Positions 20,549 through 28,703 of a stretch of 64,000 bases of DNA are shown here, in pieces. Location of the stretch: contig NZ_JAMTCN010000002.1 of NCBI RefSeq assembly GCF_024171865.1, forward strand, positions 392,255 to 456,254, read 5' to 3'. Position numbers and translations under genes: made by a program. Each line of letters starts with the position of its first letter. The first letter of the stretch is position 1. The notes under the pieces are model-generated. The model was given only the letters and a program-made list of their open reading frames with translations. It was not told the origin of the DNA and did no database searches. Origin of the DNA: Prauserella aidingensis. Its GTDB lineage: Bacteria; Actinomycetota; Actinomycetes; Mycobacteriales; Pseudonocardiaceae.

Positions 20549-20570
20549 TGCGACGGATGACGGAGCGGCC

Positions 20571-21302
20571 GTGAAGGCGACGGCGGAGCTGGAGGCCGAG
20601 TTCGATCCCGCCACGGGGCGCACCGTGCTGCGGCGGCTGCGGTCGATGGCGCCGCTGACGTTGTTGCCGCAGCGCACCGCGGGCGACGTGGCCCTGGTCC
20701 ACCTGGTGAACTCGGCGACCGCGCCGCTCGGCGGGGACGAGCTCGCGCTGCACGTACGGGTCGGCCCGGGGGCGCACCTGCGGCTGTCCGGCGTGGCGGC
20801 CACGCTCGCACTGCCCGGTCAACGCGGCGGGGTGAGCGCGATGGCCGTGCACGCCGAGGTGGCGGCGGACGGCCGGTTCGAGCATCTGCCGGAACCGACG
20901 GTCGTCACGGCTCGCGCCCGCCACCACGCGCTGTTGACCGCGGAACTCGACACCGGCGCGTCCCTGCGTACCCGTGAGGTGCTCGTGCTCGGCAGGGACG
21001 GCGAACGGCCCGGTGACCTCACGACGGCGATGCACGTCACCCGCGGTGAGACGGCGGTGCTGCGGCAGGAACTGACCATCGGCGACGCGCTGCTCGACGC
21101 CAGCCCGGCGTATCTCGCAGGACGGCGGGTACTCGGGACCGAGGTGCTCGTGGGCGGGGACGCCGACACCGTCGCACCCGCGTCGGGGCAGTGGTGGTCG
21201 CTGACGCCGTTGCCCACGGGCGGCGGGCTCGCGACGGTGCTGGCCGAGGACGCGGTCACCGCCGAACGGGAGCTTGCCGAAGCGGTGCGTCACGCCGGGT
21301 GA
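20571..21302 (+). CDS. ureD: Urease accessory protein UreD
   Basis: A 243-aa UreD/UreH scaffold that binds apo-urease and conducts nickel. Motifs include LLPQRTAGDVALVHLVNS, GPGAHLRLSGVAATLALPG and LVLGRDGE. I chose GTG 20571; reading upstream would run into the repeat element. It is separated from ureG by 207 bp, much wider than the other operon junctions, so it may be partly uncoupled from the rest. Confidence 0.9.
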   Translation: MKATAELEAEFDPATGRTVLRRLRSMAPLTLLPQRTAGDVALVHLVNSATAPLGGDELALHVRVGPGAHLRLSGVAATLALPGQRGGVSAMAVHAEVAADGRFEHLPEPTVVTARARHHALLTAELDTGASLRTREVLVLGRDGERPGDLTTAMHVTRGETAVLRQELTIGDALLDASPAYLAGRRVLGTEVLVGGDADTVAPASGQWWSLTPLPTGGGLATVLAEDAVTAERELAEAVRHAG

Positions 21303-21479
21303 CCGGCGGCACGCGCCGAGCCCGCGGCCGCTCGCGTGATCGTGTGGCCGTGGCGGTGGTCACCGGCCGGACGGTTTCGCGCGGGTGGCTCCAGGCCCTA
21401 ACGTCACTTCTCTACGGTGCGGTTCGGTCACGTTCGGGGCACCTTCGAAGGACACGGTCTGCGTTCGCGGGAGGTTGGC

Positions 21480-22151
21480 ATGGCGGAGCTGGACGACATC
21501 GGCGGTGCGGCGGTGCGGTTGCCGGACATGCGTGTCTCGTACGAGGCGGAGACGCTCGACGAGGACTCGCTCGCGCCGACCTGGCACGAACAACTGCAAC
21601 GGTGGCTGGACGTCGCCGTCGACGCGGGGCTGCCGGAACCGAACGCGATGGTCCTCGCGACCGCCGACGCCGACGGGATGCCGTCGTCGCGGACGGTGCT
21701 GTGCAAGGGCCTGGACGAGCGCGGCATCGTGTTCTACACGAACTACACCTCGGCCAAGAGCCACGACCTGACGTCGACGCGCTTCGCCTCGGTGACGTTC
21801 CCCTGGTATCCGCTGCAGCGGCAGGTGACCGTGCGTGGCGAGGTGGAGAAGGTCAGCGCCGAGGAGACGGCGGCGTACTGGCGCGGCAGGCCGCGCGGTT
21901 CGCAGCTCGGGGCGTGGGCCTCGCCCCAGTCGACGCGTGTCGACAGCAGGGAGGCACTGGACAACCACCTGACGGCGGTCGAGCGGCGGTTCGCCGACGT
22001 CGACGAGATCCCCGTGCCGCCGCACTGGGGAGGCTGGCGCGTACGTCCGGTGAGTGCCGAGTTCTGGCAGGGCCGCAAGGACCGCCTCCACGACCGCCTG
22101 CGCTTCGTCCGCACCGACGACGACTGGCGCGTGCACCGCATCGCCCCCTGA
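21480..22151 (+). CDS. pdxH: Pyridoxamine 5'-phosphate oxidase
   Basis: A 223-aa FMN flavoenzyme that oxidises pyridoxine or pyridoxamine 5'-phosphate to PLP. Typical pieces are EPNAMVLATAD, PSSRTVLCKGLDERGIVFYTNY, the FMN-phosphate arginine region, SPQSTRVDSREAL and the C-terminal WRVHRIAP, where RVHRI closes the PLP site. ATG 21480 matches the family start. A TAACGT -10-like hexamer lies about 80 bp upstream. It is monocistronic and ends at a repeat copy. Confidence 0.94.
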   Translation: MAELDDIGGAAVRLPDMRVSYEAETLDEDSLAPTWHEQLQRWLDVAVDAGLPEPNAMVLATADADGMPSSRTVLCKGLDERGIVFYTNYTSAKSHDLTSTRFASVTFPWYPLQRQVTVRGEVEKVSAEETAAYWRGRPRGSQLGAWASPQSTRVDSREALDNHLTAVERRFADVDEIPVPPHWGGWRVRPVSAEFWQGRKDRLHDRLRFVRTDDDWRVHRIAP

Positions 22152-22176
22152 CGCCGTGGCGCCCTCGACGTTCGGA

Positions 22177-22227
22177 GTGAGGGGGAGGTTCGTCGCACTC
22201 AGTGCAACCAAAGTGCCCTTGGGGGCG
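22177..22227. repeat. Palindrome family P, mosaic copy D
   Basis: The right arm is the standard CAACCAAAGTGCCCTTG... arm; the left arm is a degenerate form of the other type (GAGGGGGAGGTTCG). It starts 26 bp after the pdxH stop. Confidence 0.7.
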
Positions 22228-22294
22228 TTTCGGCCGCCCCGAGTCGGTGGTTACGGTCCCTGGCAGGCGGGTTCGACCGGGAGGGTGAGCACTG

Positions 22295-22717
22295 ATGGAA
22301 GCGCTGCCCGGGGTGATCGCGGTGATCGTGAGCCTGTTGGCGTGCGGCGTGGCGGTGTTCAAGTCGGCCCAATCGGCAGCAGGCGGCGGCCTGGAACCCA
22401 ACACCGGAACCGGGATCCGCACCCGCGCGACACAGGCCTCGGTCGAGGCCTGGCGCGCGGGACACGAGGCGGCACTGCCCGCAGCGAGGACGGCGTTGCA
22501 GGTCGGCTACGTCGGGGCGGGGCTCGGCGCCCTCGGCCTGGTCGTGCTGCTCGCCACGGACCTGCCGATCCCGCTCGGGATGATCGTGCCCGGGATCTGC
22601 CAGGTCGTCCAGCTCGGCCACATCGGCTACGCGGTCTCGGCCGCCAACCGTGCCGCTCGCGCCGTCACGGCTTCCGCGTCCGGCTCGGCCACCGACTCCG
22701 CGACCGGCGACGACTGA
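22295..22717 (+). CDS. Small SdpI-like membrane protein
   Basis: A 140-aa protein with an N-terminal helix (VIAVIVSLLACGVAVF), a cytosolic segment GTGIRTRATQASVEAWRAGH, two further helices, and a Ser/Ala-rich tail. The GIRT...AS..AW..GH pattern resembles the loop of SdpI/YhfL-type membrane proteins, but the protein is short and the assignment is tentative. A GGGAGGGTGAGCACTG ribosome region precedes the ATG. Function unknown. Confidence 0.6.
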   Translation: MEALPGVIAVIVSLLACGVAVFKSAQSAAGGGLEPNTGTGIRTRATQASVEAWRAGHEAALPAARTALQVGYVGAGLGALGLVVLLATDLPIPLGMIVPGICQVVQLGHIGYAVSAANRAARAVTASASGSATDSATGDD

Positions 22718-22796
22718 ACGGTCCGCCCGCGCCTGCCCGTGTCGTCGAATCGTGCCGGAGCGGGCTTCCCTCGGAGTGAGCGGCACCATCGGCCAC

Positions 22797-22826
22797 AACT
22801 AGTTAGTTGTCGTACGCTAACGAGTT
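22797..22826 (+). promoter_or_regulatory. Dyads immediately before the MFS start codon
   Basis: An 8-bp palindrome AACTAGTT (22797-22804) overlaps an inverted pair GTTAG...CTAAC (22802-22821). The CTAACGAG copy begins exactly 10 bases before the GTG start and there is no Shine-Dalgarno sequence, so translation may be leaderless or nearly so. The same CTAACGA at the same spacing precedes the amidohydrolase start at 26623. Confidence 0.45.
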
Positions 22827-24131
22827 GTGAGTGACCGGACCGACGACAAGCCTCCGACGGCGAGGAAACGCCTCGGTTCGATCGTCATCGACAGGCGCCC
22901 GCTGAAGATCCCGGCGTTCCGCAGGCTGTGGGTGTCGTCGCTGGTCACCGCCATCGGCAGTCAGCTGACGGCCGTGGCCGTGCCGAAGCAGGTCTTCGAC
23001 ATCACCGGCTCGTCGGCCTACGTCGGACTGACCGGCGTGTTCGGCCTCGTCCCGCTGCTGATCTTCGGCATCTGGGGCGGCGCGATCGCCGACACCGTCG
23101 ACCGCCGCAAACTCCTGCTCGTCACCAACACCGGCATTGCCGTGACGGCGTGCCTGCTGTGGGCGCAGGCCTACTTCGACGTCGGCTCCGTGTGGGTCGT
23201 GCTCAGCCTGCTCGCCGTCAACCAGGCGTTCTTCGCCGTCAACATGCCCACGCGCAACGCCGTCGTGGCGCGGCTCGTGCCGACGGAGCTGCTGCCGTCC
23301 GCGTCGGCGCTCACCGGCACGATGACCACGTTCGGTGCCGTGTTCGGTCCGCTCGCCGCGGGAGCGCTGTTGCCCATCGTCGGGTTGTCCACCCTGTACC
23401 TCGTCGACACGGTGGCGCTGTTCGTCGTCGTGTGGGCGGTGTGGCGACTGCCGGTGCTGCCGCCGCAGGACGGCCGGGTGCGCCGCGCGGGGCTGCGCGA
23501 CATCACCGACGGCTTCCGCTACCTGGGGGCGCAGAAGATCCTGCTCGCCTCGTTCGTCGTCGACATCGTCGCGATGGTCGCCGGCATGCCGCGGGCGTTG
23601 TTCCCGGAGATGGCGGAGCGCACGTTCGGCGACCCGGCGGGCGGCGGTCTCGCGCTGGGCTGGCTGTACGCGGCGATCCCGCTCGGCGCGATGCTGTTGT
23701 CGCTCATGTCCGGCTGGGCGAGCCGGGTGAGCAGGCACGGCGTGGTGGTCGTCGTGGCGATCGCGGTGTGGGGCCTCGCCATCGCCGGGTTCGGCCTGTC
23801 GGAGGCGCTGTGGCTGTCGATCCTGTTCCTGGTGGTCGCCGGGGCGGCCGACATGGCGAGTTCGATCTTCCGCATGGCGATCCTGCAGACCGCGGCGACC
23901 GACGAGATGCGCGGCCGGACACAGGGCGTGTTCACGGTCGTCGTCGCGGGCGGGCCGCGCGTGGCCGACCTGACGCACGGCTGGGCCGCCGCGGGGGTGG
24001 GCACCGGGGCGGCGGCGACGGGCGGCGGCCTGCTGGTCCTCGTGGGACTGCTCGTCGCGGTGCTGTTGATTCCGGCGTTCTGGCGCTATCGTGCGCCTGT
24101 GACCAGCGGGAACGTATCGGACAATTCGTAA
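22827..24131 (+). CDS. MFS exporter (EntS/multidrug type)
   Basis: A 434-aa transporter with about 12 membrane helices of the drug or siderophore exporter branch. A conserved IGSQLTAVAVPKQVFDITGSSAYVGL segment starts at about residue 40 and GGAIADTVDRRKLL is the motif A loop between helices two and three; NMPTRNAVVARLVP follows helix four. The GTG start at 22827 lies in an operator-like dyad. No siderophore genes adjoin it, so the substrate is unknown. Confidence 0.85.
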   Translation: MSDRTDDKPPTARKRLGSIVIDRRPLKIPAFRRLWVSSLVTAIGSQLTAVAVPKQVFDITGSSAYVGLTGVFGLVPLLIFGIWGGAIADTVDRRKLLLVTNTGIAVTACLLWAQAYFDVGSVWVVLSLLAVNQAFFAVNMPTRNAVVARLVPTELLPSASALTGTMTTFGAVFGPLAAGALLPIVGLSTLYLVDTVALFVVVWAVWRLPVLPPQDGRVRRAGLRDITDGFRYLGAQKILLASFVVDIVAMVAGMPRALFPEMAERTFGDPAGGGLALGWLYAAIPLGAMLLSLMSGWASRVSRHGVVVVVAIAVWGLAIAGFGLSEALWLSILFLVVAGAADMASSIFRMAILQTAATDEMRGRTQGVFTVVVAGGPRVADLTHGWAAAGVGTGAAATGGGLLVLVGLLVAVLLIPAFWRYRAPVTSGNVSDNS

Positions 24132-24185
24132 CCTGATCGATACCTGCCGCGCGTGGTCCGAGGGACGTGCGGCACACTTTCCCGC

Positions 24186-25550
24186 ATGGCGAACGTGGGC
24201 GTGACGGACGAGTCCTCGCCGACCGGGCAGCCCCCGCTGAAGCGGGTCCTCGGGTCGAAGCTGCTGCTGTTCTTCGTGGTCGGCGACATCGTCGGCACCG
24301 GCATCTACGCCCTCACCGGGCAGGTCGCCGGGCGCGTCGGCGGCGCACTGTGGCTGCCGTTCCTGCTGGCGTTCACCGTCGCCTTCATGACGGCGTTCTC
24401 GTACCTGGAGCTCGTGGGCAAGTACCCGCGGGCGGCCGGCGCGGCGCTGTACACCCACAAGGCGTTCAACGTCCGGATGCTGACGTTCCTAGTGGCCTTC
24501 GCGGTGATGTGCTCGGGCATCACGTCGGCGTCGTCGGCGGCCGTGGCCTTCGGCGACACGTACCTGGCCGAGTTCGTCGCCGCACCGATGCCGTGGATGG
24601 CCATTGCGTTCGTCGTGGTGCTCGCGCTGATCAACTTCCGCGGCGTGCGCGAATCGGTCACGACCAACGTCGTGCTCACGTGCATCGAGATCGCCGGGCT
24701 GTTGATCATCATCGGTGTCGGCGTGTGGGCGGTGTTGAACGGCAATGGCGAGGCGAGCAGGCTCACCGAGTTCAACACGCAGGACCAGACCATGCTCGTG
24801 GCGATCACGTCCGCGACGTCGCTGGCGTTCTTCTCCATGGTCGGCTTCGAGGACTCGGTGAACATGGCCGAGGAGACGAAGGACCCGGCGCGCGTGTTCC
24901 CGAAGGCGATGCTGTGGGGCATGGTCATCGCGGCGACGATCTACATCCTCGTGTCCGTGACGTCGTCGCTGCTGGTGCCCGCCGAGGGGCTCGAGGCGGC
25001 CGAGAGTGGCGCGTTGCTGAAGGTGATCGACATCGGCGCGCCCGGTATGCCGCGTGAGATCTTCTCGGCGATCGGCCTGTTCGCCGTCGTCAACTCGGCG
25101 CTGATCAACATGCTCATGGCCAGCCGGCTCGTGTACGGCATGGCGAACGAACGCATCATCCCGAAGGTGTTCGCCACGGTGCACCCGGCTCGCCGCAGCC
25201 CGTGGGTGGCGATCGTGTTCACGAGCGCCCTCGCGATCGCGTTGGTATCCACTGTGGACATCGACGTGCTCGGTGGCACGACGGCGCTGCTGTTGCTCGT
25301 GGTGTTCGCCGTCGTCAACGTGGCCGTGCTGGTGCTGCGTCGGGACCCGGTGTCGCACAAGCACTTCCGCGCGCCTTCGGTCGTCCCGGTGCTGGCCGCC
25401 GTGTTCTGCCTGTACCTGGCGAGTCCGCTGTCCGGCCGTCCGGCGCGCGACTACGTGGTCGCCGCGATCCTGCTGGCCGTCGGCCTCGTGCTGTGGGCCG
25501 TCAACCACTTCGTGATGCGCACACTGGCCACGGACCGGACTGCGGAGTAG
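24186..25550 (+). CDS. APC-family amino-acid permease
   Basis: A 454-aa permease with 12 predicted helices. The first helix carries the family motif GDIVGTGIYALTG, and FSMVGFEDSVNMAEETKDPARVFPKA (helix six and the loop after it) is typical of cationic or broad-range amino-acid/polyamine permeases. ATG 24186 follows a weak ribosome site; upstream in-frame codons exist but lack membrane character. It is the second transporter in a row after the MFS exporter, 54 bp away, and may share its transcript. Confidence 0.88.
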   Translation: MANVGVTDESSPTGQPPLKRVLGSKLLLFFVVGDIVGTGIYALTGQVAGRVGGALWLPFLLAFTVAFMTAFSYLELVGKYPRAAGAALYTHKAFNVRMLTFLVAFAVMCSGITSASSAAVAFGDTYLAEFVAAPMPWMAIAFVVVLALINFRGVRESVTTNVVLTCIEIAGLLIIIGVGVWAVLNGNGEASRLTEFNTQDQTMLVAITSATSLAFFSMVGFEDSVNMAEETKDPARVFPKAMLWGMVIAATIYILVSVTSSLLVPAEGLEAAESGALLKVIDIGAPGMPREIFSAIGLFAVVNSALINMLMASRLVYGMANERIIPKVFATVHPARRSPWVAIVFTSALAIALVSTVDIDVLGGTTALLLLVVFAVVNVAVLVLRRDPVSHKHFRAPSVVPVLAAVFCLYLASPLSGRPARDYVVAAILLAVGLVLWAVNHFVMRTLATDRTAE

Positions 25551-25698
25551 TCGACGCAGCCACGCGTCAGTGTGCCGTCGAGGGGTGGTGGTCGGGCCGG
25601 TGGGCGGGAGCAGCGAAATGCTCCCCTCGCGGCAGCCGTCACGCGAAGGATCGGCGGTGGTGCGGCCCGCACCACGGTAGCCGACTACGGTGGCGGTC

Positions 25699-26616
25699 AT
25701 GGCCAATCCGACCGGGGAACACTTCGAACTCCTGCGCGGTAACGCACGCGCCGTCATCACCGAGATCGGCGCGGGACTGCGATCGCTGACGATCGGCGGT
25801 GTGCCGTACGTCGAGACGTTCGCCGAGGACGAGACACCGCCGAAGGGTGCGGGCCAGGTTCTCGTGCCGTGGCCGAACCGCACCAAGGATGCGCGGTGGA
25901 CGTTCGACGGCGAGGAGCAGGAGCTCGAGGTCACCGAGCCCGCTCGCGGCAACGCCATCCACGGCCTGGTGCGGCACCAGGAGTGGGAGCTGGTCGAGCA
26001 CGCGGAGTCGTCGATCACGTTCGGCTGCGACATCGGCGCCGCGAAGGGCTGGCCGGTCCCGCTGCGCACGGGTGTCGTCTACGAGCTCGCGCCGCGCGGG
26101 CTGACCGTCACGCACACCGTGAGCAACGAGGGGGACAAGCCGGTCGGCTTCGGCGTCGGGACGCATCCGTACCTCCGCATCGGGGACGTGCCCACCGACG
26201 AGCTCACCCTGACGCTGCCCGCCACCCGCGTGCGGCCGTTCGACGACTCCGAGAATCCGCCGTTCGCCGAGGAACGCGACGTCGAGGGCACCGAGTACGA
26301 CCTGCGCGGTGGGCGCATCGTCGGTGGACTGGACCTGGACACGGCGTTCACCGGGTTGGAACGCGGCGAGGACGGCCTGCACCACGTGTGGCTGAGCCAC
26401 CACGACGGCGTGCTGGACATCTGGTCCGGACCGGACTTCGGCTGGGCGCAGGTCTTCACGCCGTCGGACTTCCCGGGACGCGGGCGGGCGATCGCGATCG
26501 AGCCGATGACGTGTCCCGCGGACGCGCTGAACTCGGGCACGGACCTCATCACACTCGAACCGGGCGAGACGTGGCGCGGTTCGTGGGGCATTCAGGTCGC
26601 AGATTCGTTAGCCTAA
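25699..26616 (+). CDS. Aldose 1-epimerase family protein
   Basis: A 305-aa galactose mutarotase-like enzyme interconverting sugar anomers. It shows the family pattern VLVPWPNRTKDARWTFDGEE, the catalytic histidine region NAIHGLVRHQEW, the second histidine in VGTHPYLRI and a glutamate in AIEPMTCPADALNSG. ATG 25699 is favoured over GTG 25690. Its final codons (including a rare TTA leucine) and its stop lie inside the palindromic operator of the next gene. Confidence 0.9.
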   Translation: MANPTGEHFELLRGNARAVITEIGAGLRSLTIGGVPYVETFAEDETPPKGAGQVLVPWPNRTKDARWTFDGEEQELEVTEPARGNAIHGLVRHQEWELVEHAESSITFGCDIGAAKGWPVPLRTGVVYELAPRGLTVTHTVSNEGDKPVGFGVGTHPYLRIGDVPTDELTLTLPATRVRPFDDSENPPFAEERDVEGTEYDLRGGRIVGGLDLDTAFTGLERGEDGLHHVWLSHHDGVLDIWSGPDFGWAQVFTPSDFPGRGRAIAIEPMTCPADALNSGTDLITLEPGETWRGSWGIQVADSLA

Positions 26617-26620
26617 CGAA
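26604..26620 (+). promoter_or_regulatory. 17-bp perfect palindrome at the amidohydrolase start
   Basis: TTCGTTAG-C-CTAACGAA spans the last codons of the epimerase gene and ends two bases before ATG 26623. Its position would block transcription or translation initiation when bound. The half-site CTAACGA sits at the same distance from the start as in the MFS gene at 22827. Confidence 0.55.
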
Positions 26621-26622
26621 CT

Positions 26623-27828
26623 ATGACTACCGCAATCACGAACGGATACGTGGTCCCCGTCGACGGCGACCCGGTCGACGGCGGCACCGTGCTGATGGAC
26701 GGCGGCACGATCGTCGCCGTGGGAACCGACGTCGACGTGCCTGCCGACGCCGAGATCGTCGACGCCGCGGGGCAGTGGGTGCTGCCCGGCTTCATCGACG
26801 CGCACGCCCACCTCGGTGTGCACGAGGACGGCGAAGGCTGGTCCGGTGACGACACGAACGAGATGACCGACCCGAACGGCGCCCGTTTCCGCGCCCTCGA
26901 CGGCATCGACCCGTACGAGCCCGGATTCGACGACGCGCTCACCGGTGGCGTCACGAGCGTCGTCATCAAGCCCGGCTCCGGCAACCCGATCGGCGGGCGC
27001 ACCGTCGGCGTGAAGACGTGGGGCCGCACCATCCTCGACATGACGTTCGCCGAGGACGTCAGCGTCAAGAGCGCGCTGGGCGAGAACCCGAAGCGGGTGT
27101 ACGGCGAGAAGAGTCAGACGCCCTCCACCAGGCTCGGCGTCGCCGCCACCCTGCGTGAGGCGTTCACCAAGGCGCGCAACTACGTCGCCCAGCGCGACCA
27201 CGCGGCCGCCGAGGGCAAGCCGTTCGACGTCGACCTGACCATGGAGACGCTGGCCGCCGTCCTCGACGGCGAGCTGTACTGGGACCAGCACACCCACCGC
27301 GCCGACGACATCGTCACGGCCGTGCGGCTGGCCGAGGAGTTCGGCTACAAGCTGGTGGTCAACCACGGCACCGAAGGCCACCTGATCGCCGACTTCCTCG
27401 CCGAACACGACGTCCCGGTGATCCTCGGGCCGCTGTTCACCTCGCGCGCGAAGGTCGAGCTGCGGAACCGGTCGATGCGCGCCGCCGGGATCATGGCCCG
27501 CGCCGGCGTGAAGCTGGCGATCACGACCGACCACCCCGTGGTGCCGATCCACTTCCTCGTCTACCAGGCGGCACTGGCGGTCAAGGACGGTCTGGACCGC
27601 GAGACGGCGTTGCGTGCGCTGACGGTGCACCCGGCGGAGATGCTCGGCCTCGGCGACCGTATCGGTGCGCTCAAGCCCGGCATGGACGCCGACGTGGCCG
27701 TGTGGTCCGGCGACCCGCTCGACGTCATGAACCGTGCCCAGCGGGTGTTCGTCCGCGGCCGTGACGTGTACGCGTTCGACCAGTCGACGGGCGAAGGCGT
27801 GGTCGCCGACCGCCGCTACCGCGAATAA
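26623..27828 (+). CDS. Amidohydrolase (imidazolonepropionase-like)
   Basis: A 401-aa metal-dependent hydrolase of the amidohydrolase superfamily. The first metal-binding pair is His61/His63 in FIDAHAHLG; later ligands appear in DQHTHRADD, VVNHGTEGH and the TTDHPVV aspartate. The N- and C-terminal strands form the usual small beta-sandwich around the barrel (GALKPGMDADVAVWSGDPLD). The specific substrate (cyclic amide, dipeptide or chlorinated ring) cannot be read. It is preceded by the palindromic operator and no clear ribosome site. Confidence 0.85.
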   Translation: MTTAITNGYVVPVDGDPVDGGTVLMDGGTIVAVGTDVDVPADAEIVDAAGQWVLPGFIDAHAHLGVHEDGEGWSGDDTNEMTDPNGARFRALDGIDPYEPGFDDALTGGVTSVVIKPGSGNPIGGRTVGVKTWGRTILDMTFAEDVSVKSALGENPKRVYGEKSQTPSTRLGVAATLREAFTKARNYVAQRDHAAAEGKPFDVDLTMETLAAVLDGELYWDQHTHRADDIVTAVRLAEEFGYKLVVNHGTEGHLIADFLAEHDVPVILGPLFTSRAKVELRNRSMRAAGIMARAGVKLAITTDHPVVPIHFLVYQAALAVKDGLDRETALRALTVHPAEMLGLGDRIGALKPGMDADVAVWSGDPLDVMNRAQRVFVRGRDVYAFDQSTGEGVVADRRYRE

Positions 27829-27871
27829 CGCTCACCGGCGGCCGGTCGGCTGCAGGCGGCCGGCCGCCCGA

Positions 27872-27980
27872 GACCGTGTTGCGGATCCCGGGGACCGTGT
27901 TGCGCTCCGAGGGGCGCGTGTTGCGGTTTCCGGGGACCGTGTTGCGGATCCAGGAGTCCGTGTTGCGGATTCCGGGGCTT
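27872..27980 (-). repeat. Minisatellite family M, array 1 (five copies, inverted)
   Basis: Five copies of a unit of about 21 bp with the core CCGTGTTGCGG (the complement of CCGCAACACGG) separated by variable CCGGGGA-type linkers. It starts 44 bp after the amidohydrolase stop and runs to the edge of a pseudogene. Its orientation is opposite to array 2. Confidence 0.85.
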
Positions 27981-28529
27981 GCTGACGCACGCGCTGCGGG
28001 CCGATTGGATCGGCGGGCCCGATCTTCTGCTTACTCTGCGTCAACTGTCCCCGACCGGGGGCCTCGGCGACCAGTGGGCGCCGGATGCCGGTGGACGCGA
28101 TCGCCTCACCGGTCCGGCTCTTCCGGACCCGCTCTTCGACGGGCCGGATGCGGCGCGGGCGGCCGTCCGGCGCATGGTCCGGGCCGGTGCGGACTGGATC
28201 AAGGTCGGCGCCTCCGGCTCGATGCGCGCCGTCGGTGCCGGCAGATCGATCGGACCGACACCGTCCGAATGCGACTCGATCGTGCTCCGCGGCCACATGT
28301 CGACCTGCTCGAGGAGATACGACTACTCGCCGAAGCCGGCCTCGGCGATGTCGGCGCGCTCAAGGCGGCGACCGTCGATGCTGCCCGACTGCTGCGGCTC
28401 GATCACGAGCGAGGCCGCATCGCTCCCGGCATGCGCGCCGATGTCGTACTGCTCGACGGCGAGGGTGTCGAGGTCGCGGAGCTTGCCTCGAGGATTCGCG
28501 GTGTCTGGCAGCGGGGCCGGCCCGTGTAA
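27979..28529 (+). pseudogene. Decayed amidohydrolase remnant
   Basis: Two homologous pieces of one amidohydrolase in different reading frames. The first (about 27979-28230) encodes HALRADWIGGPDLL, LRQLSPTGGLGDQW and RRMVRAGADWIKVGASG, which is the barrel middle of imidazolonepropionase-like proteins. The second (about 28299-28526) encodes VGALKAATVDAARLLRLD and GRIAPGMRADVVLLDG, the C-terminal part. The N-terminus with the HxH pair and the section carrying the later metal ligands are missing, so no active enzyme can be made. Minisatellite arrays flank both ends in inverted orientation. The intact amidohydrolase just upstream is a different subfamily. Confidence 0.8.
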
Positions 28530-28562
28530 GTAGGAGGACGGCCCCGGTTCCGGCTCAGGCCC

Positions 28563-28678
28563 TCAACACGGTCCCCCGGAGACGCAACACGGGCACCGGA
28601 AACCGCAACACGGGCACCGGAAACCGCAACACGGGCTCCTGGGTACGCAACACGGGCCCCTGAAGGCGCAACACGGCG
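28563..28678 (+). repeat. Minisatellite family M, array 2 (six copies)
   Basis: Six copies of CGCAACACGG spaced about 21 bp apart, with linkers such as GCACCGGAAAC. It ends 26 bp before the stop of the minus-strand acyl-CoA dehydrogenase. Together with array 1 it brackets the pseudogene. Confidence 0.88.
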
Positions 28679-28703
28679 GTACGAACGCAGGACACGCGCG
28701 GGG

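Noticed and set aside
27876..28529. A functional 217-aa gene in the array/pseudogene region
   Set aside because: Only the last third resembles an amidohydrolase; the front comes from repeat DNA and the catalytic part is missing.
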